Origin: Branchiostoma belcheri
Lineage: Eukaryota; Chordata; Leptocardii; Amphioxiformes; Branchiostomatidae
Assembly (NCBI RefSeq): GCF_001625305.1
Contig: NW_017803921.1
Location: 2,788,907-2,852,906, forward strand
Reading direction: 5' to 3'
Length of the DNA stretch: 64,000 nucleotides
Part shown: piece by piece, positions 44,665-55,443 of the stretch
Numbering within the stretch: position 1 is the first letter of the stretch
Layout: each line of letters opens with the position of its first letter
Made by a program: the position numbers and the translations under genes
The notes under the pieces: generated by a model
What the model was told of the DNA's origin: nothing
Seen by the model: only the letters and a program-made list of their open reading frames with translations
The model's database searches: none

Positions 44665-45110
44665 CAGCACCTGTCACACGTACACATTCACAACCTTCCC
44701 CCAATTTGTTCCCGATCACCAACCGACCATGTTCGGCTGACGTTCGGGAGCACTCTGTCCAGATTTAGGCCACGCCTACTTTTATACACAAATCGAAACA
44801 AATTTGAGTTAAATTTGAGTCAAATTCGACTAAGGAACACACGCCGAAACACTACTGACTTACTCCCGAATGGTTGGCTGGTGTTCGGCTGACTTACAGT
44901 CGAATACCATCCAACAAAGTTCGAACCTCCCGACCAACTCCCGCCGACCAACTCCCGAATGTTTTAAACATTTTGAAACATAGCCGAATAGTAGCCGGAT
45001 TCGCCGAGCACCAACCGACTTTGCGCCGACCTTCTCTCAACCATGGTTGTAGGACGTTTGGCCAGCGTTCGGGAGGCCAAATTTGTGAGTGTGTGTGACA
45101 GGGGCTAAAG
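44665..45110. mobile_element. MITE family 5, full-length copy
   Basis: 'acctgtcacacgtacacatt' on the left and 'gtgagtgtgtgtgacagggg' on the right are inverted. Relative to the 30785-31140 copy it lies in the opposite orientation. Confidence 0.7.
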
Positions 45111-45464
45111 TCTTGTAATACTTGCTTTAGGCAAAAATAATCTTCATTTATAATTCATCCTTCAGCTAGTCTCATCATTAGACTTACCTGGTATCAATTG
45201 CTACTATCTATGCAGCCATTACTGCATGTACAAACCAGAATGGACTTATACCTATCGCATTTTTTCGTAAATCTGGCTTTTGCGGAGTAAGTCTTGCGTA
45301 ACTAACTCCAGGTGTTACCTAAGGTATTACGCGATGTCCCTGCTGTATTTGATGACGAATTGCCTACGCTGTTTGGGGTGACAATGTCGGTATGTTTACA
45401 AAATAACGTGGGCTTCACTAAATGGTAGGACTTACGTATACTGTTGCCCTTTGTCTCCTGAAGC

Positions 45465-45868
45465 ATCCTCACACATTCACGAATTTGGCCTCCCGAACAC
45501 AAGAAGACCCCCCCCCCCAACATGGTTAGGCGTAGGTCGGCGCAACGTCGGCTGGTGTTCGGCGAGATCAGTTACTATTCAGTTGCACAAGCCGAATGTT
45601 TCAACATGTTAAAAACATTCGGGGTTTGGTCGGAAGGTTCGAATTCGGAAAATGTTGGCTGGTACTAGGCTGTGTGCAACAGAACTGCCAGCCAACCATT
45701 TTGGTCAGCAGTTTTCAAATTTGACTCAAATGTGACTTATATTATAAAGGTAGGTGTGCCTTAAATCTGATCAGAGTGCTCCCGAACGTCAGCCAAAGTT
45801 GGTCGGTTGGTGTGTCACTGTGTGTGTGGGGGGGGGGGGTCGTGAATGTGTAAACAAGGGCTTTCACG
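45465..45868. mobile_element. MITE family 5 copy
   Basis: 'catcctcacacattcacgaa' on the left, 'gtcgtgaatgtgtaaacaag' on the right. Poly-C (45510-45519) and poly-G (45829-45838) tracts sit near the two ends. Confidence 0.65.
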
Positions 45869-47061
45869 TCAATGCCAATATCACTTTTCGTGCAGCCGTC
45901 CAGAACTATCTACCAAAACACATTCCCACACGTACGCCACTAATGACGATGTGACATGAAGAAGCCTTTTCCTTATCAGAATTAGGTGGTATCTGTTGAT
46001 ACTGTCATTATACTACATGATGAATTTCGGGTCCAGTGACTCCAGTTTTATTAATAGTTTTGGCATACAAAACAGTTTCATATCTCACTAGCACTGCGTT
46101 GTTTTGATAATATAATTTCTCACGATTCTGTCATTTGCGTCATGAATTTTTGTAGCGATGAAGTAGCGTATATGTCATTAGTGATGTATATTCAATAAAT
46201 CTTTGGTAACAGTAACTATCTGGTCGGTAAATGCATTGACTATCCTACCTACACTTCTCCTTACTTTATTGTAAAAACGTAGACACTGAAGAATATATAA
46301 GTCACCTCTATGAATAACAGAGTAGCAGCTCTATAGAAATCCATAACGTATATTAAAGTTCAATCGTGTGTTTTTCTTTGCAACTGTTATCTTCGTCAAT
46401 TTCTACTAGATTTCCTTTTCTTAACCAACTGTTTGATGGCATGAAGTGATGAATTATCTAGAAGATCCGTTTTTAACATTAGAGTCCAGTAGAGGCCATT
46501 TCAGTTTTATAGCAGATATACTCAATCTTTCTTGTTCTTCCAATAAGATACTGTCTATAACAGTTTCTGACTTTTGCTTTCAGATCCCCTCAAAAAACGC
46601 AGGAAATGCATGCAATTTCAGAAAGTTCCATTTTTAACATTTTCTGGGGGAAAGGGCTCGCTGGTTCCTAAGATAGTAGGAAGCCCCTCCCCACAACTTC
46701 CCCTCCCCCTCCCCAAGAAAAATCCTGGCTACAGGCAGCTGTATGTTCCTCCGGACGTTGTGTGAAAGATTTATCCGACGACCGAAGAAAGGTGGGAGGT
46801 GTCTTGTCGCCTCTGAGCGCCGTCAATGACGTTCAGAGACGGTAACACTTACATTGTAACAGACAGATATGTCTTCCCGTCACCACACGCCTTCCTACGG
46901 GTGATTTTCGTGGTGAATCACTAGAATTTGCACCGTCCCACACCGGGGCATGTGCCTCCTCGCGCGCGATCGTTTTCGAAAGAATTGGTGTAGGTGCTTT
47001 AACGTGCGTGGGGCGTAGCTCTCTGTTATACCCCCAGTCCACTTGACGGAGCTCTCGCCTC

Positions 47062-47162
47062 TCTCTCTCAGTCTCTCTCTCTCTCTCTCCCTCTCTCTCT
47101 CTCCTCTCTCTCTCTCCTCCCTCTCTCTCCCTCTCTCTCTCCCTCTCTCTCTCTCTCTCCCC
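47062..47162. repeat. CT-rich microsatellite
   Basis: Almost pure 'ctctctccctctctctct' over about 100 bases. The long Arg/Glu-rich minus-strand open frames across it (46833-47602) are artefacts of the composition. Confidence 0.9.
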
Positions 47163-47187
47163 CCGCCCTCTCTCTCTGCGATCGATC

Positions 47188-47462
47188 GACCTGAAATTTG
47201 CCGGAGCGCCGAGAGAGCGCCGAGAGATCGCCATGGGAGCCCGCAGAGAGCGCGCTGAGAGCCATGAACGCCGTCACATCGGCGACTGTTTTGAACAGGC
47301 TCATACCGTCGCCGTGCGTGAGAGCGCCGAGGACGGCGATCCAACAATGAGCGCAGAGAGAGCGCCGTGTGAGCACGCAGAGAGCTCAGAGAGCGCCGTG
47401 AGAGCGCACAGCGCTCACAACGATCTCTCGGCGCTCTCTCCGCGCTCCGGCCAATTTTAGAG
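47188..47462. mobile_element. GC-rich MITE with 35+ base inverted termini
   Basis: 'gaaatttgccggagcgccga' continuing 'gagagcgccgagagatcg' on the left pairs with 'cgatctctcggcgctctctc' continuing 'cgcgctccggccaatttt' on the right. The interior is filled with 'agagcgc' words. It abuts the CT microsatellite. Confidence 0.65.
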
Positions 47463-48391
47463 CGTGGTGAGAGCGCCTTACTAGTGGAATGTGAGCCCTT
47501 ACAAACAACTACGTCTTCCCGTGACGGCATCGCCATGTGTCGTCTGAAAAAGGACGCTGCTGTTGGTAGATCAGACTTAACACCCACGTCAGCAGTTATC
47601 AATCACGAGACTTCAACACCCACAGGCTCTTAACCTAAGCCCCGCAGGGAGGATATATGGGCATCCTGATGCGGGTTCTTCTTCCTGCTTTCTTCACCCA
47701 AATCTAAATGAATTGTTGTTACGCATCTGACACTAAAGAAAAAGACCAACAAAAGGAAAAAGGAGATGTGCGCACGTTTGTCCCAGACAAAAGGATCATA
47801 TACACGCCACAACTTTTTTTCCACTTATCCAAATCCAAAAAATCCAAAACATTTTTCTATCAATTCAGAGAATGTATATGCAACGTGTATTTCCTAGGAT
47901 TGTGGCATTTCTTACATACTATTCTAATTGCCTTGACTGCCTGAAGATGTTCTGTTATCTGCTATTGGTGGATCTTCAGAAGAACACTTCAGTGAGAGTC
48001 TATTCTGTAGAAAGTTTGGCTGTCTTCTACTTCAAACGTGATCGATTGATCATATAACGTTGGCGACACCGAGCCAACGGGACGCTCCGTTACAAAGAGA
48101 AACCTCTGGATTGAAGATCTGACGAATTACTTCCCATTGGTGCTTAAAAGCTTCAGCTCGTGGTGTTCGCCGTGCGTCATTGTCGGCAAAACTGTCGCGA
48201 CCCGGCTTTTGTCTGCCTTTATGAAAAGATCATAAAGTTTTGGAGGTGTGCGTCATGTCATGTTAGGGATGTGGGAAACATATGTCTCGATAAGGGCAAG
48301 ACAGGATTCCCTAGAGGGCGGGTCTTGGACTGCGTCATGTGAGAAAAGCCGGGAGGACAGTTGTTGAAAGGTCGCGCGTGTGGGCTCACGG

Positions 48392-48397
48392 TATAAA
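48392..48397 (+). promoter_or_regulatory. TATA box for the peptide precursor gene
   Basis: TATAAA about 115 bases before the start codon, so the leader would be about 85 bases. Confidence 0.5.
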
Positions 48398-48507
48398 GAG
48401 ATAGTCCACTCGTGCGGGAAAGGCAGAAGGAACTTTGTGCTCAGGAAGACAGCTCAGAGAAACGGACGACCGTGCAGCTTTCCTTTACAGCTTTCCTCTT
48501 CTTCGCC

Positions 48508-51500
48508 ATGGCGCTCTCACGTGTGATGCTTCTTGTCGCAGTCTGCTTGTATTGTGAGTACGGCCACTATCTCTGCTACTCTCAGTAGCGTGTGTAGTCC
48601 AGCGGTATTAATTAGCCACTCTTGCCCTGGACTAAGAGGTTGGGAGTTCGAATCCCGGCTGTTGTCGCTCACTCAACATGCTACTGTAAAGGGTCGCAGT
48701 CCCTAAGACGGGACGTTAAGCTGTGGTCCATTGTTCATTGTGCTTGTCAAAAAGAGCTAGGGGAATCTCTGAACGCTGTAAATACTGTACGTAGCGTTTG
48801 TCTTTTCTGTCATGACCAGTGGGAGATTAGCTCTTCAATTCAGTGGGCTAAAACTGGACCGAGATCACTTTCCTTTTTTCCTTAACACCACCAACGATGA
48901 TTTCAGATTTCAAATGATGAAACAAAAAGCTTATGTCGACGAAAGTTAGACATCCAGGTATTAAGATACGCCAAAAAACAAGTAACTGGATATGATTTTG
49001 GAAACGGTCAGACGTTTTAGGTAGCATACACTACCTTTAACAGAAGACACATTAGTTTCATGCGAAAATTAGTAGTGCTCAATATTTTCGTGTAGAAAAT
49101 TCCCACCAGACAAAAATTACCGCAAAATGACTGATGTTGGCAGAAAGGCAAAACCTTCAGTACAATCGAGTCAATAATGAAAATCCTGGTACTACAATTT
49201 ATTCTAATAATCCACGAGGCTTACACGAGGCCACCGGGCTAACATCAGGCTTAAGCGGGGGCGAATCAATTTCGACGCCGAGGAGAACCCGGAAGGAATG
49301 CTCGATGCCAACATCATTTTTCACCAAAACAAAACCCCACCACTTCTCACACTTTTCAGCCATGGTAATATCTAATATGATTCGCTGCAGATTATGAGAA
49401 ATCTGAACTCAAATTTGGACCTTCATAAATTTCGTCACTTTTCTAAAATTTTTCATCGCGCCCCCCATTGCAGTGTGCACAGCGAAACTCGCATATGGCA
49501 AACAACGTGCTTGGTCCTAGAATTTAATATCCTCTTCGTCCTGCCTGACCTTTGATGATTTGTACAAATCGGATATGAAAGGCCGGCACCTGCCAGCAAA
49601 ATCAGCATATGTACATGTGCTGCTTGGCTTTGCGGGTAAACTGGACCTTCTATGGCCGGCCAACTCCCCTGGCCAGCTACGTTCTTTTTAGGCCGATTTC
49701 TACTATTTATTCGGCCTGCAAAAGAGTCTGGTGGAGACTAGTTAGCTATAGGATTGTCGATATTGATATCGGTGACATATTTAAAAAAATATTATCGGGA
49801 TCGAGCCTAAAATATTACTAATCTGCGCTACGCAAGAAATCATTTTATGATGACATGTTAACCGCCTGTAACATCGAAATATGAGTGTTTTATATTATAC
49901 AGTATGACGTATTCGTTTATTTGTTCTGTTGCTAGCCTGGAACTCTAATTTCTACGCGATTACTCTCCAACCAGAGTTATAGGCTTAGGCGCATTTCTTT
50001 ACCTGTGTTTAGGCATTTTATCAGGCTTTCTTTTTTGTACTGGTATTTTTTTTCGCCAGCCAAACTTGGGGTGTTGTATTGGATACTGCCTGGCCAATTT
50101 ACTAGCGTATCAGTGTATGGCTGCCACCGAAATATCTGCTTGGAGATTATACGTGATGACAGTCAACAGAATGTGATTCTTGGTTCCAGAATAATCAAAT
50201 GACTTACGGGAGCAATTACAGGACAGTTTCATTACTGGCATAGACTACTGCCAGATGTGATCGCTATCCCTCATTTCCGCCATACAGAACTATTTAATAT
50301 AGCTGTTCATCAGACTACCTAAGCCCATTCAACATTCATCTAGCTACAGCATTGGTCAGGCGTCCAATGCAATTTCAGGGCGGCAAATCTAGGTTTTTAA
50401 AACACTTGAAGTATGAAATAATGAGAAAAATGTGCAACGAAATGGCACTAAAACTACATCAGACAAATTTCCTCATCCAGAATATTCTTTGTTTTGCAGC
50501 CCTGAAATTGCATTGGATGACTTTAATATTGTACAGAACAGGTGTGGTCGGAACATAAACGAATATAGCTTGCTAGGTTAGTAACACAGGTCGTCTTTGT
50601 ATCTAAAGTAGCTCCCTGCTTTGTATAACTTGTAACAGCTACACATTTTGGGTGGCAAGGTGGTCTTGTAGGTTAGAGGAGGGCCTGCAAAGGGGGGGGG
50701 GGTAGTGATTACGAATTACGCAAAATTTTCGCCGCCTATTACGAATTACGTTAAAGTCTCAGAGCTGATTACGACTTTACGATTTGTGGCTAATGTCCAA
50801 TTACGAATTACGTTGATTTTTGCGGAGGCTGCCTACGAATTACGAAGTCTAAAACGGCCTGATTACGCTTTACGAAAAAGCGCTTGCAGGCCCTCTTAGA
50901 ATTGTTTAATCAGAACCCGAATGCTCAGGGGTTCGAATCCCTGACAGCGTTGTTATGATCTAGTGGTGTATTTTCAATCTACGTACGTTTGTTTTGCCCA
51001 GGTGTTCACCATCACCAGACCGTGTCTATGGAGATGTCGAAGCGGTTTCTGCTGCCGTACGGCTTCGGCTACTACTGTGACTGCAAGTCCCTGGAATCTC
51101 TCACCAACAAATTCTGCCGCTACGACTGTCCGTAAGTGTTTCAATGTTGTCAGTAGCAGATACTGAATGTGTTGACGTTTTTGGTATGAAATTGTTATTA
51201 AAGCGATATTATGTAAGATTTTTGCGCCAAAACTAAAAAATTGAAATTTTCTCATTTAGATTGTCATTTTCAATAACTTTCAACACATTAGAGTCACTAT
51301 TTCGCTTTTCCAATGACTCAGCGCAGCGCGAATTCGAAATTAAGTTGCTCCCGCTGTATTTTTAAAAGGCTCCTAAAAAGAATGAATCCGGATATAATCT
51401 AGTGATCAGGATTAAGCAAATCGTGTAAAAGCGGATTTTCTGACGTGGGTGGGGATATATCTTAAAGTCATCCGATGTAATTTCAGGGCAGCAAAGCAAA

Positions 51501-53481
51501 AGTTATCTGGATGAGGAAATTTGTATGATATTGACATTTACTGCCATTTCTTAGCACATTTTGGTCATCATTTTATATTTTGAAGCGTTTGAAATAGCCC
51601 CCCAAAACAAGCTACGTGAGCCTCTTTACTCTTTGGGTAGCTAGGTAGCTAGAATGATAGGTAGCTAGAATGATACAAAACAAGCAACCATTTTTTTGCC
51701 TCACAAATATCAGTATGCTATGGGATAGCTATAGGTTTGATTCAAATTTCTACATTAAAGGGATGACCAAAAGATTGACTTTGAAAATCCAGTTTTTCTA
51801 CCCTGAGATTTCATTGAATGCTGTATATACATGAAGTCATACATGCGATTTTCTGTCTTAGGATTTGGTAGCGCAACTATGAGATCGAGAATTTCGATCA
51901 CAGCCTTGACAGTCAACTAGGATCTACCACAGACCTTTTCCATCAAAAGACGGATTGTTAACGTTGTTTACCACATTCGTGACTGTCCCAACAATGTGGC
52001 AAATTTGCTGACGTACGGTGCATAACTCTGCCAAACGCTCTCCAATACAAGAAAATTGGGCCAAATTAATTTCATTTGACATGAAAACAGCTAAGCTATG
52101 CGTGCATCGCAAAGTACGTCACAAACATCCAACCCCAGCAAAACGCGAAGCTTTAAAGGGCAAATTTAATCAGCCCCTTCATGGATTCTAGTTAGGCCTT
52201 GTTGATTCGATGCCATATGGATGCCATCCTCTGGGAACCCCAAAAGTTCTGCCAACGTCCGAATAAAAAAGCTTTACGTTTGGCAAAAAAGTTGCCTTCA
52301 ATGTGAAATCGACGTGGTCATGGCGAATAATAGACTCTTCATTTTCATTTCTTCACATTTTTTGAAATTTTCTTTGGAATTGATTTTGTCATTGTACAAC
52401 ATTAGTTTTCCAAATTTTTTTTTCAATTCACAGCATAAATTTGCTCATTTTGCGGCTGCTTTGTACGATTTACAGTGGTTTTTTTTTTAGAAACGGACGG
52501 ATGTTATCCACATGATCAAATCATGGCCTTACTTTTTTCCTCAGAAGATGAAACACTTCTTTGTAATTTTGTTTGATTAATCAACTGGCCTTACGAGACC
52601 AAGAAATGCCTACTAATCATTGTAAAGAGCGTCTCTGTGATTTTGGCATTTTAAAAAGTCTAAAACACCCTATGGGGCATGATGAAAAGCCTTCGTCGGA
52701 GGAAAAAAGGAATCCATTTTGCACATCTAGATATTAATGGGTAAACATTTAAGACCTTTTCTTATACCCTGTAATCCCTATTTTTCACCAGTGACAACAA
52801 GAAAGAAACAGTTCTGATCTGCTTAAGCTCCGCTATGAATTCATTCCACTATGACATACGGCACGATATTACTTGTCAAAAGGGACAAACATTCAGCAAC
52901 TGATGTAATCATTCATATCTACCTGTTTTGAAATGAATCAAGAGACTACCAAAAACAGTGACACTGACGAAAGGTAGTGGATGCTACCTGAAACGTCTGA
53001 CCGTTTCCAAAATCATATCCAGTTGCTTGAGTAAGTGTTTTTTGGGCATATCTTATCACCTGTATGTCTAACATCGACGAATCAGGAGTCTCCTTTACAC
53101 AACCATTTGTTTTATCCAGCCTACGTTTCTGTGACCATCTGTCACCTTCCTTAAGGCAACTCTGACTGGTTTACATTGCAAAACACAGGTATTGCTGCAA
53201 CAGATGCGTTCCCAAACGTACGTTTAGAAACGATTTCGTGTTATCTACTCTATCTGATAACCCGTTTGTGAGATAATGGGGGTTTATGTGCTCTTCTCCC
53301 TAGATGGCTACACCGTAGGCAGCCCAAGCCATTAGCGGCCAAACGAGACCTGGAGCCGGCGAAGGAGGCGGAGGAGCTCCCGGTAGGAGTGCCGCAGCCT
53401 GCTCCGGAGTGTGAGTGTCACGGCAATGATGAGTACTCCTGGAGGAATCCAGTATGCCGACTGCTGTGCCGAACGGTATAG
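48508..53481 (+). CDS. Secreted Cys-rich peptide precursor, endothelin-like plan
   Basis: Three exons, 48508-48553, 51002-51131 and 53304-53481, join in phase (354 nt, 117 aa). Residues 1-16 form a signal peptide (MALSRVMLLVAVCLYC). After it come a dibasic site (SKR, 28-30), module 1 CDC...NKFCRYDCPWLH, a second dibasic RR, then AAKR, an acidic proline-rich linker and module 2 CECHGND...NPVCRLLC at the C-terminus. Both modules follow CxC-x(10-12)-CxxxC. Endothelins have CxC-x7-CxxxC after a KR site, and their precursors carry a second ET-like module downstream. Module 1 also has an SL after the CxC and a CxYxC end, as endothelin does. The loops are three to five residues longer, so homology is inferred and convergence is possible. 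TATA box upstream, AATAAA at 54098. I know no named amphioxus gene for it. Confidence 0.7.
48588..48895 (+). mobile_element. tRNA-derived SINE, full head, peptide gene intron 1
   Basis: tRNA-like head with A-box-like 'tagtccagcggt' and B box 'gggagttcgaatcccggctg', followed by the shared body ('gggtcgcagtccctaagacg', 'gagctaggggaatct', 'gtaaatactgtacgtag'). It inserts about 35 bases after the exon 1 donor. Confidence 0.75.
48990..49050 (-). repeat. Hammerhead-like repeat arm, degraded
   Basis: The reverse strand reads 'ggtagtgtatgctacctaaa' then 'acgtctgac', a relative of the 52964-52993 core with GAAA changed to TAAA. Confidence 0.4.
50090..50165. repeat. Fragment with aatctccaagcagat terminus
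   Basis: 'tatctgcttggagatt' preceded by 'ggctgccaccg' matches the right end of the inverted-repeat element at 59138-59280. Confidence 0.4.
50359..50522. mobile_element. MITE family 2, full-length copy
   Basis: 'gtccaatgcaatttcagggc' plus 'ggcaaa' on the left and 'tttgcagccctgaaattgca' plus 'ttggat' on the right, inverted over about 26 bases. About 164 bases long. It defines the family ends. Confidence 0.85.
51466..51642. mobile_element. MITE family 2 copy, peptide gene intron 2
   Basis: 'agtcatccgatgtaatttca' plus 'gggcagcaaa', then 'tctggatgaggaaatttgta' and 'actgccatttcttagcaca'. The right terminus is lost. Confidence 0.6.
52193..52532. mobile_element. MITE family 1 copy, peptide gene intron 2
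   Basis: 'ttaggccttgttgattcgat' plus 'atggatgccatcctctggga' on the left, 'ggatgttatccacatgatca' plus 'catggcctta' on the right. Confidence 0.8.
52964..52993 (+). ncRNA. Hammerhead-ribozyme-like core
   Basis: CTGACGA, then a perfect six-pair hairpin AGGTAG/CTACCT, then GAAA followed by CGTC. The relative at 36581-36609 changes both sides of the same helix position (AAGTAG/CTACTT). It lies in the last intron of the peptide gene. Confidence 0.4.
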
Positions 53482-53622
53482 CTCCCAATTCACAGGTTAG
53501 GAACTTCAGGGTTATGTGTTTCAGTTTTATCTATTTGTCAATTTCTGTGGGTCTGTCGATCCTGTGATTTAGGTAGAATATCATTTTGTAGTAGAATATA
53601 GCTTGTACAATATGAGAGAGTT

Positions 53623-53822
53623 GACAGTAATACAATGTGTTCGTTTGACAGTAATACAATGTGTTCGTTTTACAGTAATACAATGTGTTCATTTGACACT
53701 AATACAATGTGTTCGTTTGACACTAATACAATGTGTTCATTTGACACTAATACAATGTGTTCATTTGACACTAATACAATGTGTTCATTTGACACTAATA
53801 CAATGTGTTCATTTGACAGTGG
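53623..53822 (+). repeat. 24-base minisatellite in probable 3' UTR
   Basis: About eight head-to-tail units of 'acactaatacaatgtgttca' plus 'tttg', with early units reading 'acagtaatac' and 'ttcgtttg'. It lies between the stop codon at 53479-53481 and the AATAAA at 54098-54103. It reads as open frames, but these are repeat artefacts. Confidence 0.85.
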
Positions 53823-54097
53823 CCCAGTGAGCAGATCCAACGGACTATCTCAGACAACGTACCAATGGACAATGGACTCGTCACTCACAAGACTTGCAAT
53901 AACAGATTTTTACATCATTATCATTTGTAGTGGATAGGACAGAACTTTAGAATTTCTGTTTTGCGTGTTTTCTGAAAGGATTTCATCGTAAAGATGCTAA
54001 TAACAATTTCCTTGGACATTGTTAAATGTGCCTGTATTGCGTTTAAAAAGTGAGAAATATATTTCAAACTGTTGAACGGTTTGCCAAATGACTTTGA

Positions 54098-54103
54098 AAT
54101 AAA
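54098..54103 (+). terminator. Poly(A) signal of the peptide precursor gene
   Basis: AATAAA about 620 bases after the stop codon, followed by a second AAATAAAG near 54115. Confidence 0.5.
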
Positions 54104-54124
54104 AATTCAATGGTAAATAAAGAA

Positions 54125-55443
54125 CACTGACAGATGCAATGGATTTCTGGGTCCTGATTTTATGTGATTTTCTCTACTGTGGTTCTTCATACTATTACTT
54201 AATATGTTATGAGCTGTCTTATAAGATGTTATAATGCGATGATACTAGCTATTAAGTATCAAATATTGGAGTGTTACCTTTGTGTAACATGTTGCTTTTA
54301 TCATATGGATGACCTCCTCGATGCTCTGGGAACCACAAAAATTATGCGGGCGTGCGAATAAAAAGTTTGGCAAGAAAGTTGCCTCCATTGTGAAATCTAC
54401 GTGGTCATGAAGGTTGAACATACAAGTGACTAAACACACAGAGTATGGTATGGTGAATAATAGACTCTTCATTTTCATTTCTTCACATGTTCGTCTTTGC
54501 CTTTGGAATTGATTTTGGCATTCTACGACATTAGTATCGTTTTCCAATATCTTTTTTTTTTGTTGCGATTTACATCATATTTGTTTATTTTGCCGCTACT
54601 TTGTATAACTGTATAGTCACAAACTTTTTTTGGGCTAAAGGGACGAAAATTCATGTGCGCGAGGATGCCATCCATGTGATCAAATAAACATGACGTTAGT
54701 TTTACTTCTTGACGATTCTAACCGAAACCTTGACGATCATTCTAACCTGGCCCGATCGGTCTCGTGAATTCACGCGAGAAAAGATGTGTTTTCACTGGGT
54801 GTGACAGTAACCTGAGGCGAATAGTTACAGTAACATGCTCCATTGCACTCTGCACTGTTCAATGGAAATCACTGGGTCCACATAAACAATACCCACTCAC
54901 TATACGTTAGCTTTACGAGTAGAACGTCCAGAGTCCACTAATACAAACCATGTAATGATTTGGAGTCCCATAACCACGATACAAGCTCACTGATCAATAG
55001 ATTCCTTATTGACTCGACAAAAGTACAGGGACTTTCGTATGGTCTACTATAACTAAGATCGAACAAAACTAAATAATGAGTGAATAAAGTCGCCCTACGT
55101 ACATAATATATGTATGCGGCAAACTATACGTACAGAATATATGTCAGCGGCAGTATTATAGGTTTAACTATTGTCTAACATGCCGTATCTAAGATTTAAA
55201 CATATAAACACATATGCACGCACCCACACGTAGAAAACAAAAACCGGTCGGTTGACAATGGTAAGCGCATTCTGACAAGACGGAAACGTGCTTATCCCCA
55301 GAGCACGACTTGCTTCACTGAGTCAAGGTGTTCCAAAATACGTACACATATGGGCGATGTGCGCATCCTAGATTCTGACAATCAACTCGTACCTGTGTAA
55401 AAACTTCAAAACTAGATTATAGTAAACTTCAGCCAACATAGCG
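54125..55443. other. Intergenic region upstream of the mucin-like gene
   Basis: Holds one MITE family 1 copy (54284-54694). The remainder is AT-rich, and I see nothing else in it apart from the unmapped promoter of the gene starting at 55444. Confidence 0.5.
54284..54694. mobile_element. MITE family 1 copy
   Basis: 'gtaacatgttgcttttatca' plus 'tatggatgacctcc' on the left, 'gaggatgccatccatgtgat' plus 'aaataaacatga' on the right, with the 'cacacagagtatggtatggt' interior. Confidence 0.75.

Larger units (their letters stand above)
38502..48391. other. Gene-poor, repeat-rich interval
   Basis: No coding gene can be supported over almost 10 kb. Recognised content: MITE family 1 (38743-39144, and fragments at 42252-42335 and 43489-43730), hammerhead-like core (39537-39564), MITE family 5 (40718-40890, 44665-45110, 45465-45868), MITE family 2 (about 41838-41935), double hairpin (42490-42652), MITE family 3 (42772-43110), CT microsatellite (47062-47162) and GC-rich MITE (47188-47462). 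The sequence 41313-41364 has an isolated ATG-started stretch before a 'gtacgt' donor that might be a first exon, but no partner exon is visible. Confidence 0.5.

Noticed and set aside
46833-47602. Long Arg/Glu-rich minus-strand open frames
   Set aside because: Produced by the CT microsatellite and the adjacent GC-rich inverted-repeat element, readable in several frames with no stops because of base composition.
50911-50950. Possible tRNA gene ('ggggttcgaatccctgac')
   Set aside because: Only a T-arm-like B box is present. The acceptor, D and anticodon arms cannot be drawn, so it is more likely a SINE fragment or chance.
53603-53937. Frames encoding LTLIQCVH repeats
   Set aside because: Translation of the 24-base minisatellite downstream of the peptide gene's stop codon.
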